Below are positions 50,897-59,589 of a stretch of DNA of 64,000 nucleotides, piece by piece. Position 1 is the first letter of the stretch. Every line of letters begins with the position of its first letter. The notes below the pieces were generated by a model. The model did no database searches. It was not told the DNA's origin and saw nothing but the letters and a program-made list of their open reading frames with translations. Source of the DNA: DASXQK01 sp963724385 (GTDB lineage: Bacteria; Pseudomonadota; Alphaproteobacteria; Dongiales; Dongiaceae); assembly GCA_963724385.1 (NCBI GenBank), contig CAVRUJ010000001.1, positions 744,001 to 808,000 on the forward strand, given 5' to 3'. The translations under genes were made by a program, and so were the position numbers.

Positions 50897-52654
50897 ATGT
50901 CGGCCGAGGAAACCAACGGAGCCGGAATCGTCATCAAAGCCCTGCTGGATCAAGGCGTGGATGTGGTTTTCGGCTATCCGGGCGGGGCCGTGCTGCCGCT
51001 CTACGACGAGCTGTTCAAGCAGAACGCGCTGCGCCACGTCCTCGTGCGCCATGAGCAGGCGGCCGTCCATTCGGCGGAAGGCTATGCGCGCTCCACCGGC
51101 AAGGTGGGCGTGGTCCTTGTCACCTCGGGCCCCGGCGCCACCAATGCCGTCACCGGCCTGACCGACGCGCTGATGGATTCGATTCCCGTCGTCTGCCTCA
51201 CCGGCCAGGTGCCGACCCATCTGATCGGCAACGATGCCTTCCAGGAGGCCGACACCACCGGGATCACGCGGCCCTGCACCAAGCACAATTACCTGGTGAA
51301 GAACGTCGCCGACCTCGCCCGCACGATCCACGAGGCCTTCTATGTCGCGCGCAGCGGCCGGCCCGGGCCGGTCGTCGTCGACCTGCCGAAGGACATCCTC
51401 CAGGCCAAGTACAAGTACAGCGGCGGCGCGACGGTCAAGCACAAGAGCTACAACCCCCAGCTCAAGGGCGACCCGAAGCTGATCGAGGCGGCGGTCGAGC
51501 TGATGGCCAAGGCCAAGCGCCCGCTGTTCTATTGCGGCGGCGGCGTGATCAATTCCGGGCCGGGCGCCTCCCAGCTCCTTAGCCAGCTCATCCGGCTCAC
51601 CGGCTATCCCTGCACGCTGACCTTGATGGGCCTTGGCGCCTTTCCGGCTTCCGACCCTCAGTTTCTGGGCATGGTGGGAATGCATGGCATGTACGAGTCC
51701 AACATGGCGATGCATGACTGCGACGTGATGATCAATATCGGCGCCCGGTTCGATGATCGGGTGACCGGCCGGCTCGCGGCCTTTGCGCCCAATGCCAAGA
51801 AGATCCACGTCGACATCGATCGGTCCTCGATCAACAAGAACGTCCGCGTCGACATCGCCATCGTCGGCGATTGCGGACGCGTGCTCGAGGACATGATCAA
51901 GATCTGGAAGGCCAAGCAGCTGCATCCCGACGCCAAGGCGCTCAAGGCCTGGTGGGGCGAGATCGAAGCCTGGCGCGGGCGCAAATGCCTCAGCTATCGC
52001 AACTCGGACAAGATCATCAAGCCGCAGTTCGCGCTCCAGCGCCTGTATGCGGCGATCAAGGACAAGGATTTCTACATCACCACCGAAGTCGGCCAGCATC
52101 AGATGTGGGCGGCCCAGTTCCTGAAGTTCGAGAAGCCCAACCGGTGGATGACCTCGGGCGGGCTCGGCACCATGGGCTACGGGCTGCCGGCGGCGGCGGG
52201 CGTCCAGATCGCGCACCCCGAGGCCCTCGTCATCGACGTCGCCGGCGAGGCCTCGATCCTGATGAACATCCAGGAGATGTCCACGGTCATCCAGCACCGG
52301 CTGCCGGTGAAGATCTTCATCATCAACAACAAGTGGATGGGCATGGTGCGCCAGTGGCAGGAACTGCTCCATGGCGGGCGCTATGCCGAGAGCTACACCG
52401 ACGCCTTGCCCGATTTCGTCAAGCTGGCCGAGGCTTTCGGGGCGGTCGGCCTCAGGGCCGAGAAGCCCAGCGAGCTCGACGGCGTGATCAAGGAGATGCT
52501 GGCGGTCAAGAAGCCGGTCATCGTCGATGTGGTCGTCGACGAGAAGGAGAACTGCTTTCCGATGATCCCCTCGGGCGCCGCCCACAACGAGATGCTGCTG
52601 GGGCCCGAGGACGAGGCCAAGCCGGTCTCCGAAGAAGGCATGGTGCTGGTCTGA
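50897..52654 (+). CDS. ilvB: Acetolactate synthase large subunit
   Basis: This is a 585-residue ThDP enzyme (EC 2.2.1.6) making acetolactate or acetohydroxybutyrate for valine, leucine and isoleucine. The N-terminal block VVFGYPGGAVLPLYDEL, with the conserved Glu in HVLVRHEQAAVHSAEGYARS, is intact. The middle FAD-type domain (FDDRVTGRLAAFAP) and the C-terminal ThDP motif GEASILMNIQEMSTVIQH, followed by NNKWMGMVRQWQELLHGGRY, are typical. GAAGGAG is the ribosome site. Its stop overlaps the ilvN start. Confidence 0.97.
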   Translation: MSAEETNGAGIVIKALLDQGVDVVFGYPGGAVLPLYDELFKQNALRHVLVRHEQAAVHSAEGYARSTGKVGVVLVTSGPGATNAVTGLTDALMDSIPVVCLTGQVPTHLIGNDAFQEADTTGITRPCTKHNYLVKNVADLARTIHEAFYVARSGRPGPVVVDLPKDILQAKYKYSGGATVKHKSYNPQLKGDPKLIEAAVELMAKAKRPLFYCGGGVINSGPGASQLLSQLIRLTGYPCTLTLMGLGAFPASDPQFLGMVGMHGMYESNMAMHDCDVMINIGARFDDRVTGRLAAFAPNAKKIHVDIDRSSINKNVRVDIAIVGDCGRVLEDMIKIWKAKQLHPDAKALKAWWGEIEAWRGRKCLSYRNSDKIIKPQFALQRLYAAIKDKDFYITTEVGQHQMWAAQFLKFEKPNRWMTSGGLGTMGYGLPAAAGVQIAHPEALVIDVAGEASILMNIQEMSTVIQHRLPVKIFIINNKWMGMVRQWQELLHGGRYAESYTDALPDFVKLAEAFGAVGLRAEKPSELDGVIKEMLAVKKPVIVDVVVDEKENCFPMIPSGAAHNEMLLGPEDEAKPVSEEGMVLV

Positions 52655-53166
52655 TGACGGCCGGCGAGGCGATCGGGCGCCATACGATCTCGGTGCTGGT
52701 GGACAACGAGTTGGGCGTGCTGGCCCGGGTCATCGGCCTGTTCTCCGGCCGGGGCTACAACATCGAGAGCTTGACCGTGGCCGAGGTCGATCCGGCCGAA
52801 CGGCTTTCCCGCATCACCGTGGTCACCTCCGGCACGCCGATGATCATCGAGCAGATCAAGGCCCAACTCGACCGGCTGGTGCCGGTCCACAGGGTGCGCG
52901 ACCTCACCATCGACGGGCCCAGCCTCGAGCGCGAGCTCGCCCTGGTCAAGGTCCGCGCCACCGGCGAGAAGCGGGTGGAGAGCCTGCGCATCGCCGACAT
53001 CTTCCGCGCCCGGGTGGTGGACGCGACCATCGAGAGTTTCGTCTTCGAGATGACGGGCTCGCCCGACAAGCTCAACGCCTTCATCGGGCTGATGCGCCCG
53101 CTGGGGCTGGTGGACGTGGCCCGGACCGGGGTCGCCGCCATTGCGCGCGGGCCCGAGCCGCTCTAA
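52654..53166 (+). CDS. ilvN: Acetolactate synthase small regulatory subunit
   Basis: This protein of 170 residues has an N-terminal ACT domain (HTISVLVDNELGVLARVIGL, FSGRGYNIESLTVAEVDPAE) that binds valine for feedback inhibition, and the C-terminal ALS_ss_C domain (VVDATIESFVFEMTGSPDKL). The start codon shares one base with the ilvB stop (TGATG), which implies coupling that keeps the two subunits in ratio. Confidence 0.96.
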   Translation: MTAGEAIGRHTISVLVDNELGVLARVIGLFSGRGYNIESLTVAEVDPAERLSRITVVTSGTPMIIEQIKAQLDRLVPVHRVRDLTIDGPSLERELALVKVRATGEKRVESLRIADIFRARVVDATIESFVFEMTGSPDKLNAFIGLMRPLGLVDVARTGVAAIARGPEPL

Positions 53167-53211
53167 AAGCCCCGTCCAGCACATCCGATCTTTCGCCGAA
53201 GGGAAGCCGCC

Positions 53212-54231
53212 ATGCGCGTTTACTACGACCGCGACGCCGACGTGAACCTGGTCAAGGGCCGCAAGATCGTGGTCGTCGGCTACGGAAGCCAGGGCCATGC
53301 CCATGCCCTCAACCTCAAGGACAGCGGGGTCAAGGAGGTGCGTGTGGCGTTGCGTGAGGGCTCGGCCAGCATCAAGAAGGCGGAGGCCGCGGGGCTCGAG
53401 GTCATGAACCCGAAAAAGGCCGCCGCCTGGGCCGACGTGGTCATGGTGCTGACCCCCGATGAGCTGCAGGCCAGGCTCTACAGCGAGGATCTGGCGCCCC
53501 ACATGCGCAAAGGCACGGCGCTCGCGTTCGCCCATGGCCTCAACATTCATTTCCGCCTGATCGAGCCCCGCGCCGACCTCGACGTGTTCATGGTGGCGCC
53601 CAAGGGGCCCGGCCATACCGTGCGCTCGGAGTTCTTGCGCGGCGGCGGCGTGCCCTGCCTGGTTGCCGTCGCCCAGAACGCCAGCGGCAACGCGCTCGAG
53701 ATCGGCCTCAGCTACGCGAGCGCCATCGGCGGCGGGCGCTCGGGCATCATCGAGACCAGTTTCCGCGAGGAATGCGAAACGGACCTGTTCGGCGAGCAGG
53801 TGGTGCTCTGCGGCGGCCTCACCTCCCTCATCCAGGCCGGCTACGAGACCCTGATCGAGGCGGGTTATGCCCCGGAAATGGCCTATTTCGAATGCCTGCA
53901 CGAGGTAAAGCTGATCGTCGACCTGATCTACGAAGGCGGCATCGCCAACATGCGCTATTCGATCTCCAACACCGCCGAGTACGGCGACTATACGCGCGGC
54001 CCCCGCATCATCACCGAGGAGACCAAGGCGGAGATGAAGCGCATCCTCGACGATATCCAGTCGGGCAGGTTCGCACGCGACTGGGTTCAGGAGTGCCAGG
54101 CCGGCCAACCGAGCTTCAAGGCCATGCGCCGGCGCGGGGCCGACCACCCGATCGAGGAGATCGGTGCCAAGCTGCGTGCCATGATGCCCTGGATCGCCAA
54201 GAACAAGCTGGTCGACAAGACCCGGAACTGA
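53212..54231 (+). CDS. ilvC: Ketol-acid reductoisomerase, short form
   Basis: This is a 339-residue class I enzyme that converts acetolactate to dihydroxyisovalerate with NADPH. The nucleotide site is VVGYGSQGHAHALNLKDSGV. The metal-binding and catalytic helices show GETDLFGEQ-type spacing: ECETDLFGEQVVLCGGLTSL and EMAYFECLHEVKLIVDLIYE with SISNTAEYGDYTRGPRI. It lies 45 bases after ilvN with AAGGGAAG upstream of the ATG, in the same operon. Confidence 0.97.
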   Translation: MRVYYDRDADVNLVKGRKIVVVGYGSQGHAHALNLKDSGVKEVRVALREGSASIKKAEAAGLEVMNPKKAAAWADVVMVLTPDELQARLYSEDLAPHMRKGTALAFAHGLNIHFRLIEPRADLDVFMVAPKGPGHTVRSEFLRGGGVPCLVAVAQNASGNALEIGLSYASAIGGGRSGIIETSFREECETDLFGEQVVLCGGLTSLIQAGYETLIEAGYAPEMAYFECLHEVKLIVDLIYEGGIANMRYSISNTAEYGDYTRGPRIITEETKAEMKRILDDIQSGRFARDWVQECQAGQPSFKAMRRRGADHPIEEIGAKLRAMMPWIAKNKLVDKTRN

Positions 54232-54248
54232 CGACCGGACCGGTAGCC

Positions 54249-55766
54249 ATGGGCGGGACGCGGGTGACGCCCATGAGCGTCGCGCAAGCGGGCCGTGTCG
54301 ATATTTGGCGCCTGGCTTTGCTGGCGATCGCGGTATTGACCCTGCTGCGCCTCGCCTTCCTGTTGTTCACGCCCATCGAGCTCGATTTCGAGGAGGCGCA
54401 GTACTGGGTCTGGTCCCGCACTCTCGCGTGGGGCTACTTCTCCAAGCCGCCGCTGATCGCCTGGCTGATCCGGGCAACGACCGAGATCTGCGGCAACGGG
54501 CCGGCCTGCATCCGGGCGCCGAGCCCTCTGCTCCATGCCGCCACGGCCATCCTCATCGGCGCCGCCGGGATCAGGCTCGGCGGGCGCCGGCTCGGCGCTT
54601 GGGCGGCGCTCGTCTATGCGACGATGCCGGGCGTTGCCTTCTCGGCCATGCTCATGACGACCGATGTTCCGCTGGCCCTGTTCTGGGCGCTCACGCTCTA
54701 CTGCTTTGTCCGGCTGAGGCGGGGCGGCGGACTTGGTTGGGCGGTCGCGGCAGGGGTGGCGCTGGGCCTCGGCACGCTCGGCAAGTACGCCATGCTCCTG
54801 TTCGTGCCGGGTGTCCTGATCTACCTGCTGCTGTCGGCGGAGGGCCGTCGCGCCCTGGGATGGCGCAAACCGCTCGTCCTGCTGGCCACGGCACTCGCGG
54901 TCATCTCGCCCAATCTGGTGTGGAACCTGAACACCCACTGGACGACCGTCGTCAGCACGGCCGAAACCGCCGATGTCGGCGAAGCGCATTTCGAGCTCAA
55001 CCATTTGCTCGACTACGTCGGTGGCCAGCTCGCCATCTTCGGCCCGGTGCCGCTCTATCTGCTGTTCGAGCAGGCCTTCGCGAGCCGGCAGTCTGCCGGC
55101 CTCTCGCTTCTCCAGCCGGAGAGCCGTCAGCTCGTTTCTTGCCTGTCCTTGCCTTTCCTGCTGGCCTTCCTGGTGATTTCCGTGATCACGCGCGTCAATG
55201 CCAATTGGGCCGCCTACGCCTATGTCGGCGGCAGCCTGGCGGCGGCGGGGGTGATGGCCCGGCCGATGGCGTATTGGTGGCTGAGGCGCTCGGTCGCCGT
55301 CCATGCCGCCATCGGCCTCGGCATGTATGCAGGGATCCTGTGCCTGCCTCTGTGGCCTCAGCTACCCTTCAACCTGTCCCATGCCGTCGAGCGAAGAGCC
55401 GGCTGGCAGGCCCTGGGCCAGGTGGTGGCGGCGGAACTCGCCAAGGAGCCGTCGCTGCGCCTGCTGACGGCCGATCGCTCGCTTACCTCCGAGCTGCTCT
55501 ACTATGCCCGCATCCCGCCGGGCGGCTATGCGGCCTGGAGTCCCGACCCGCGGCCCGGCAGCGAGTTCGAGCGCGTCGCCCGGCTGCAGGCGGGCGATTC
55601 CGGCCCCTTCCTGCTGGCGCTTTCCGATGACCTGGACGTGCAGCCGATTGCCCGCCATTTCTCCATGGTCGGGCCGGAGAACCACGTGGTGGTGCATTTG
55701 TGGACTGGATCGGAGCGCGGGCTGCTGCTGATGCGCTTGCAGGGATTCCGGGGCTACTGGCCATGA
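54249..55766 (+). CDS. GT39/ArnT-like polyprenyl-phosphate glycosyltransferase
   Basis: This is a 505-residue membrane enzyme with about ten helices. The first periplasmic loop has the acidic catalytic motif LDFEEAQYWVWSRTLAWGYF, followed by SKPPLIAWLI and later MTTDVPLALFWALTLYCFVR. This is the GT39 / ArnT / PMT_2 layout, which moves a sugar from a polyprenyl phosphate to lipid A or proteins. It starts 17 bases after ilvC. The alternative start at 54273 is also possible. Its stop overlaps the PAP2 gene, so the two act as a pair. Confidence 0.9.
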   Translation: MGGTRVTPMSVAQAGRVDIWRLALLAIAVLTLLRLAFLLFTPIELDFEEAQYWVWSRTLAWGYFSKPPLIAWLIRATTEICGNGPACIRAPSPLLHAATAILIGAAGIRLGGRRLGAWAALVYATMPGVAFSAMLMTTDVPLALFWALTLYCFVRLRRGGGLGWAVAAGVALGLGTLGKYAMLLFVPGVLIYLLLSAEGRRALGWRKPLVLLATALAVISPNLVWNLNTHWTTVVSTAETADVGEAHFELNHLLDYVGGQLAIFGPVPLYLLFEQAFASRQSAGLSLLQPESRQLVSCLSLPFLLAFLVISVITRVNANWAAYAYVGGSLAAAGVMARPMAYWWLRRSVAVHAAIGLGMYAGILCLPLWPQLPFNLSHAVERRAGWQALGQVVAAELAKEPSLRLLTADRSLTSELLYYARIPPGGYAAWSPDPRPGSEFERVARLQAGDSGPFLLALSDDLDVQPIARHFSMVGPENHVVVHLWTGSERGLLLMRLQGFRGYWP

Positions 55767-56467
55767 GAGGGCGGTTGGCCCTCGCCCTTTTGGCGGCGAC
55801 CGCGGTGAGCGTCGTCGTCTTCTCGCTCTTCCCCGACCTCGACCTCGAGGTTGCGGGAGCTCTGCATCGTTCGGACGGATTATTCGTGGGCCAGAATTCC
55901 TACCTGCTCAACTGGCTGCACCAGACGGCGGTGCCTTGGATGGTGAAGCTCTGCCTCGCATTCTTCATACTGGCACTGCTTGCCCGCCTGTTTGGCCGGT
56001 CGATCGCGGGAATATCGCGCACTGAGGCGCTTTTCGTCATCGCTGTCTTCGCGCTTGGTCCCGGCCTTCTTGCCAACACCCTTGCGAAGGACCATTCGGG
56101 CCGGCCCAGACCCACCGATTCTCAGCCCTTTGGCGGCCCCTTCGCTTATGCAGCACCCCTTACCTTCAGTGGAGCCTGCCCCAACAACTGCTCCTTCGTC
56201 TCGGGCGACGCTGCCGCCGGCTTCGCCTTCCTCGGCCCGGCCGCCATCCTGCCGCGGCGCTGGCGTCGGCGCGGGTTAGGCGGCGCACTGGCGCTTGGCG
56301 GCGCCATCGGCCTCATGCGGATGCTGCAAGGTGGGCATTTCCTCGGCGACGTCATCTTCGCCGGTCTTCTGGTCGCAGCCACGACCCTGGCACTCCACTG
56401 GGCCATGTTCCGGGCCGACGGGCCTCCCCGAGGCGGACCGGATAGCCGTCCGGCAGGCTCAACTTAG
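55763..56467 (+). CDS. PAP2-family lipid phosphatase with an altered second motif
   Basis: This is a 234-residue membrane phosphatase with about six helices. The PAP2 motif 1 is KDHSGRPRP. Motif 2 is NNCSFVSGDAAAGFAF, in which the normal catalytic His of PSGH is an Asp. Motif 3 is RMLQGGHFLGDV, with His and Asp in place. The family removes phosphate from lipids such as undecaprenyl pyrophosphate, phosphatidylglycerol phosphate or lipid A. The ATGA overlap with the GT39 stop shows coupling to the glycosyltransferase. Confidence 0.9.
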   Translation: MRGRLALALLAATAVSVVVFSLFPDLDLEVAGALHRSDGLFVGQNSYLLNWLHQTAVPWMVKLCLAFFILALLARLFGRSIAGISRTEALFVIAVFALGPGLLANTLAKDHSGRPRPTDSQPFGGPFAYAAPLTFSGACPNNCSFVSGDAAAGFAFLGPAAILPRRWRRRGLGGALALGGAIGLMRMLQGGHFLGDVIFAGLLVAATTLALHWAMFRADGPPRGGPDSRPAGST

Positions 56468-56535
56468 GTCTTGTCGAGGGGCGGCTGCTGCGGTTAGAAA
56501 TGTTCCAGGGTCTAGGCGACCCTGACGGAGCAGCG

Positions 56536-56655
56536 ATGTCGATCCGCATGCAAGGGATCTTCGAGGCGGCCGGGCGCGAAAGCGCCGGGGCCGCGCCTGC
56601 GCCGATTTCAGGCCTCACTCCCGCTGGCCGGACGCTGCGACTTATCTGCCCCTGA
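56536..56655 (+). CDS. Possible 39-codon ORF in the leuA leader
   Basis: A frame starting MSIRMQGIFEAAGRESAGAA with GGAG 6 bases upstream runs to TGA at 56655, 85 bases before leuA. It is not rich in Leu codons, so it does not look like a classic leucine leader. It may be a real small protein or chance. Confidence 0.3.
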   Translation: MSIRMQGIFEAAGRESAGAAPAPISGLTPAGRTLRLICP

Positions 56656-56740
56656 GCGCTGCCGCCTTTCGCGAAGGGCGAAGCGCTTGCAGGGGTCTTG
56701 AGGCGCTTCATCCGTCAACAGCGAACATGGGGTTTGTAAC

Positions 56741-58318
56741 ATGAGTACCAGCGGTCAGAACAAGGTCGCGCCGATGCGCGACAAGAACCGGGTCGTGATC
56801 TTCGACACGACCATGCGCGACGGCGAGCAGTCGCCGGGCTGTTCGATGAATCTCGAAGAGAAGCTGAAAATCGCGGCCGTGCTCGAGGAGATGGGCGTCG
56901 ATGTGATCGAGGCCGGCTTTCCCATCGCCTCCAACGGCGACTTCGAGGCGGTGCGCGAGGTGGCGCGGATCATCGAACGCTCCTCGGTCGCGGGGCTCGC
57001 GCGCGCCTCGCGCAAGGACATCGACCGGGCCTGGGAGGCCCTCAAGGGCGCCCGGCGTCCGCGCATCCACACGTTCATCTCGACGAGCCCGCTGCACATG
57101 AAGCACAAGCTGCAGATGGAGCCGGGCGCGGTGCACCAGGCGGTGGCCGACAGCGTCGCCCATGCCCGCAACTTCTGCGAGGACGTCGAGTGGTCGGCCG
57201 AGGACGCCTCGCGCAGCGACCATGATTTCCTGTGCCGGTGCGTCGAGACGGCAATCAAGGCCGGGGCGAGCACGGTCAATATTCCCGACACCGTCGGCTA
57301 CGCGGTGCCGGAAGAGTTCGCGGCCCTCATCGCCATGTTGATGAACAGAGTCCCGAACATCGACAAGGCCGTAGTTTCGGTCCACTGCCACAATGATCTG
57401 GGCCTCGCCGTTGCCAATTCCCTGGCGGCCGTCGGTGCCGGCGCGCGCCAGGTCGAATGCACCATCAACGGTCTGGGCGAGCGGGCCGGCAACGCGGCGA
57501 TGGAGGAAATCGTCATGGCGCTGCGCACGCGCCCCGACCGCATGCCCTACGCGACCGGGATCGACACCACGGTCATCACCAAGGCCTCGAAGCTTGTCTC
57601 GACCATCACCGGCTTCGCGGTTCAGCCCAACAAGGCCATCGTCGGCGCCAACGCGTTTGCGCATGAATCCGGAATCCATCAAGACGGCATGCTGAAGCAT
57701 GCCGGCACCTATGAGATCATGACGCCGGAATCCGTCGGCCTCAGCCGCTCGACCCTGGTCATGGGCAAGCATTCGGGGCGGCATGCCTTCAAGACCAAGC
57801 TCAAGGAGCTGGGCTTCGATCTCGGCGACAATGCGGTCGAGGACGCCTTTCGGCGCTTCAAGGACCTGGCCGACAAGAAGAAGGACGTCTTCGACGAGGA
57901 CATCGTGGCCCTCGTCGACGACAATCTCGTGCGCAGCAACGACCATATCCGCTTCGTCTCGCTCCAGGTCATCGCCGGTTCCAAGGGGCCGCAGCGCGCC
58001 GATCTGGAGCTCGAGATCGGCGGGCGACCGGTGCAGGCCACGGCGACGGGCGACGGCCCGGTCGACGCCATCTTCAACGCCGTCAAGGCGCTCTTCCCCC
58101 ATGAGGCGCGCCTCCAGCTGTTCCAGGTCCACGCCGTGACAGCCGGCACCGACGCCCAGGCGGAGGTGACGGTGCGGCTCGAGGAGGGCGGCAAGACGGT
58201 CAACGGGCAGGGGGCCGATACCGATACCCTGGTCGCTTCCTGCAAGGCCTATATCCACGCCCTCAACAAGCTGCTAGTGAAGCGGGAGAAATCGGCACCA
58301 GCGGCGCTTTCGGCCTGA
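56741..58318 (+). CDS. leuA: 2-isopropylmalate synthase
   Basis: This is a 525-residue enzyme (EC 2.3.3.13) that condenses acetyl-CoA with 2-oxoisovalerate, the first leucine step. The catalytic start is VVIFDTTMRDGEQSPGCSMN, and the metal-binding His pair is VSVHCHNDLGLAVANSLAAV. NAFAHESGIHQDGMLK and GKHSGRHAF are family marks. The C-terminal 100 residues are the regulatory LeuA dimer domain (GGRPVQATATGDGPVDAIFN) that binds leucine. It is followed by a strong terminator. Confidence 0.97.
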   Translation: MSTSGQNKVAPMRDKNRVVIFDTTMRDGEQSPGCSMNLEEKLKIAAVLEEMGVDVIEAGFPIASNGDFEAVREVARIIERSSVAGLARASRKDIDRAWEALKGARRPRIHTFISTSPLHMKHKLQMEPGAVHQAVADSVAHARNFCEDVEWSAEDASRSDHDFLCRCVETAIKAGASTVNIPDTVGYAVPEEFAALIAMLMNRVPNIDKAVVSVHCHNDLGLAVANSLAAVGAGARQVECTINGLGERAGNAAMEEIVMALRTRPDRMPYATGIDTTVITKASKLVSTITGFAVQPNKAIVGANAFAHESGIHQDGMLKHAGTYEIMTPESVGLSRSTLVMGKHSGRHAFKTKLKELGFDLGDNAVEDAFRRFKDLADKKKDVFDEDIVALVDDNLVRSNDHIRFVSLQVIAGSKGPQRADLELEIGGRPVQATATGDGPVDAIFNAVKALFPHEARLQLFQVHAVTAGTDAQAEVTVRLEEGGKTVNGQGADTDTLVASCKAYIHALNKLLVKREKSAPAALSA

Positions 58319-58340
58319 ACTTGGCAATCCGGGACAGGAT

Positions 58341-58369
58341 GGAAACGGGGCCGAAAGGCCCCGTTTTCC
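58341..58369 (+). terminator. Strong intrinsic terminator after leuA
   Basis: AAACGGGGCC-GAAA-GGCCCCGTTTT forms a 10-base-pair stem with a stable GAAA tetraloop and a short U tract, 22 bases after the leuA stop. It separates the leucine gene from the mre operon. Confidence 0.85.
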
Positions 58370-58458
58370 GTTGGCGGGCGTTGGATCGGTGACAAGCGTC
58401 TTGAATTTGCCATGGTGGGCGGCTATGCCGAGCGCTTCTCAGAGCGAAGGTTTTCCTG

Positions 58459-59499
58459 ATGTTCAATAGATTGCTCGGCATGCTGTCTGCCGACATGGCT
58501 ATCGATTTGGGTACCGCCAACACCCTCGTATATGTCAAGGGACGGGGCATCGTCCTCAACGAGCCCTCGGTCGTGGCGATCGCCGAGGTCAAGGGCAAGA
58601 AGCGCGTGCTCGCGGTCGGCGACGAGGCGAAGATGATGCTTGGCCGCACGCCCGGCTACATCACGGCGATCCGCCCCTTGCGCGACGGGGTCATCGCCGA
58701 TTTCGAGGTGGCGGAAGAGATGATCAAGCATTTCATCCGCAAGGTTCACAACCGGCGGAGCTTCGCCAGCCCGCAAGTCATCATCTGCGTTCCCTCGGGC
58801 TCGACGGCGGTCGAGCGCCGCGCCATTCAGGAATTGGCGGAATCCGCGGGCGCCCGGCGCGTGCATCTGATCGAAGAGCCCATGGCGGCCGCCATCGGTG
58901 CCGGCCTGCCCGTGACCGAGCCCACGGGCTCCATGGTCGTCGACATCGGCGGGGGGACGACGGAAGTGGCCGTGCTGTCGCTCGGCGGCATCGTCTATTC
59001 GCGCTCGGTGCGCGTCGGTGGCGACAAGATGGACGAAGCCATCATCGCCTATATCCGTCGCAATCATAACCTTCTCATCGGCGAGGGCAGCGCCGAGCGG
59101 ATCAAGAAGGAAATCGGCTCCGCCTGTCCGCCCGAGGACGGCGAGGGCCGCCGGCTTGAGATCAAGGGCCGCGACCTGATGAACGGCGTGCCCAAGGAAC
59201 TGGTGATTACCGAGCGCCAGATCGCCGAGAGCCTCGCCGAACCCGTGGGCGCCATCATCGAGGCGGTCAAAGTCGCTCTCGAGCACACCGCGCCCGAGCT
59301 TGCGGCCGACATCGTCGACAAGGGGATCGTGCTGACCGGCGGGGGAGCGCTGCTGAGCAATCTCGACTTCGTGCTGCGCCATTCCACGGGCCTGCCGGTA
59401 TCGATCGCCGACGATCCGTTGAGCTGCGTGGCGCTCGGCACCGGACGCTGCCTGGAGGAGATGCCGACGCTGAAGAACCTGCTGATCGACACATATTAA
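58459..59499 (+). CDS. mreB: MreB actin-like rod-shape protein
   Basis: This is a 346-residue MreB. ATP-binding motifs are MAIDLGTANTLVYVKGRGIV at the N-terminus, IGAGLPVTEPTGSMVVDIGG in the second phosphate loop, and VLTGGGALLSNLDFVLRHST. It forms membrane-bound filaments that direct cell-wall synthesis with MreC, MreD, MrdA and RodA. The ATG start has AGG upstream. It is the first gene of the mreBCD-mrdA-rodA run, behind the leuA terminator. Confidence 0.98.
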   Translation: MFNRLLGMLSADMAIDLGTANTLVYVKGRGIVLNEPSVVAIAEVKGKKRVLAVGDEAKMMLGRTPGYITAIRPLRDGVIADFEVAEEMIKHFIRKVHNRRSFASPQVIICVPSGSTAVERRAIQELAESAGARRVHLIEEPMAAAIGAGLPVTEPTGSMVVDIGGGTTEVAVLSLGGIVYSRSVRVGGDKMDEAIIAYIRRNHNLLIGEGSAERIKKEIGSACPPEDGEGRRLEIKGRDLMNGVPKELVITERQIAESLAEPVGAIIEAVKVALEHTAPELAADIVDKGIVLTGGGALLSNLDFVLRHSTGLPVSIADDPLSCVALGTGRCLEEMPTLKNLLIDTY

Positions 59500-59589
59500 G
59501 TCGGCGGCCTCGCGGCGCCCACTACTTTTGCGGGTTTATGCTAAAAACCATTTATTTTCTGTGCGTTATGCGGTAACCTCTATCTCCGG

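Noticed and set aside
50834..52585. 583-codon antisense frame across ilvB
   Set aside because: Antisense shadow in high-GC sequence; ilvB is unambiguous.
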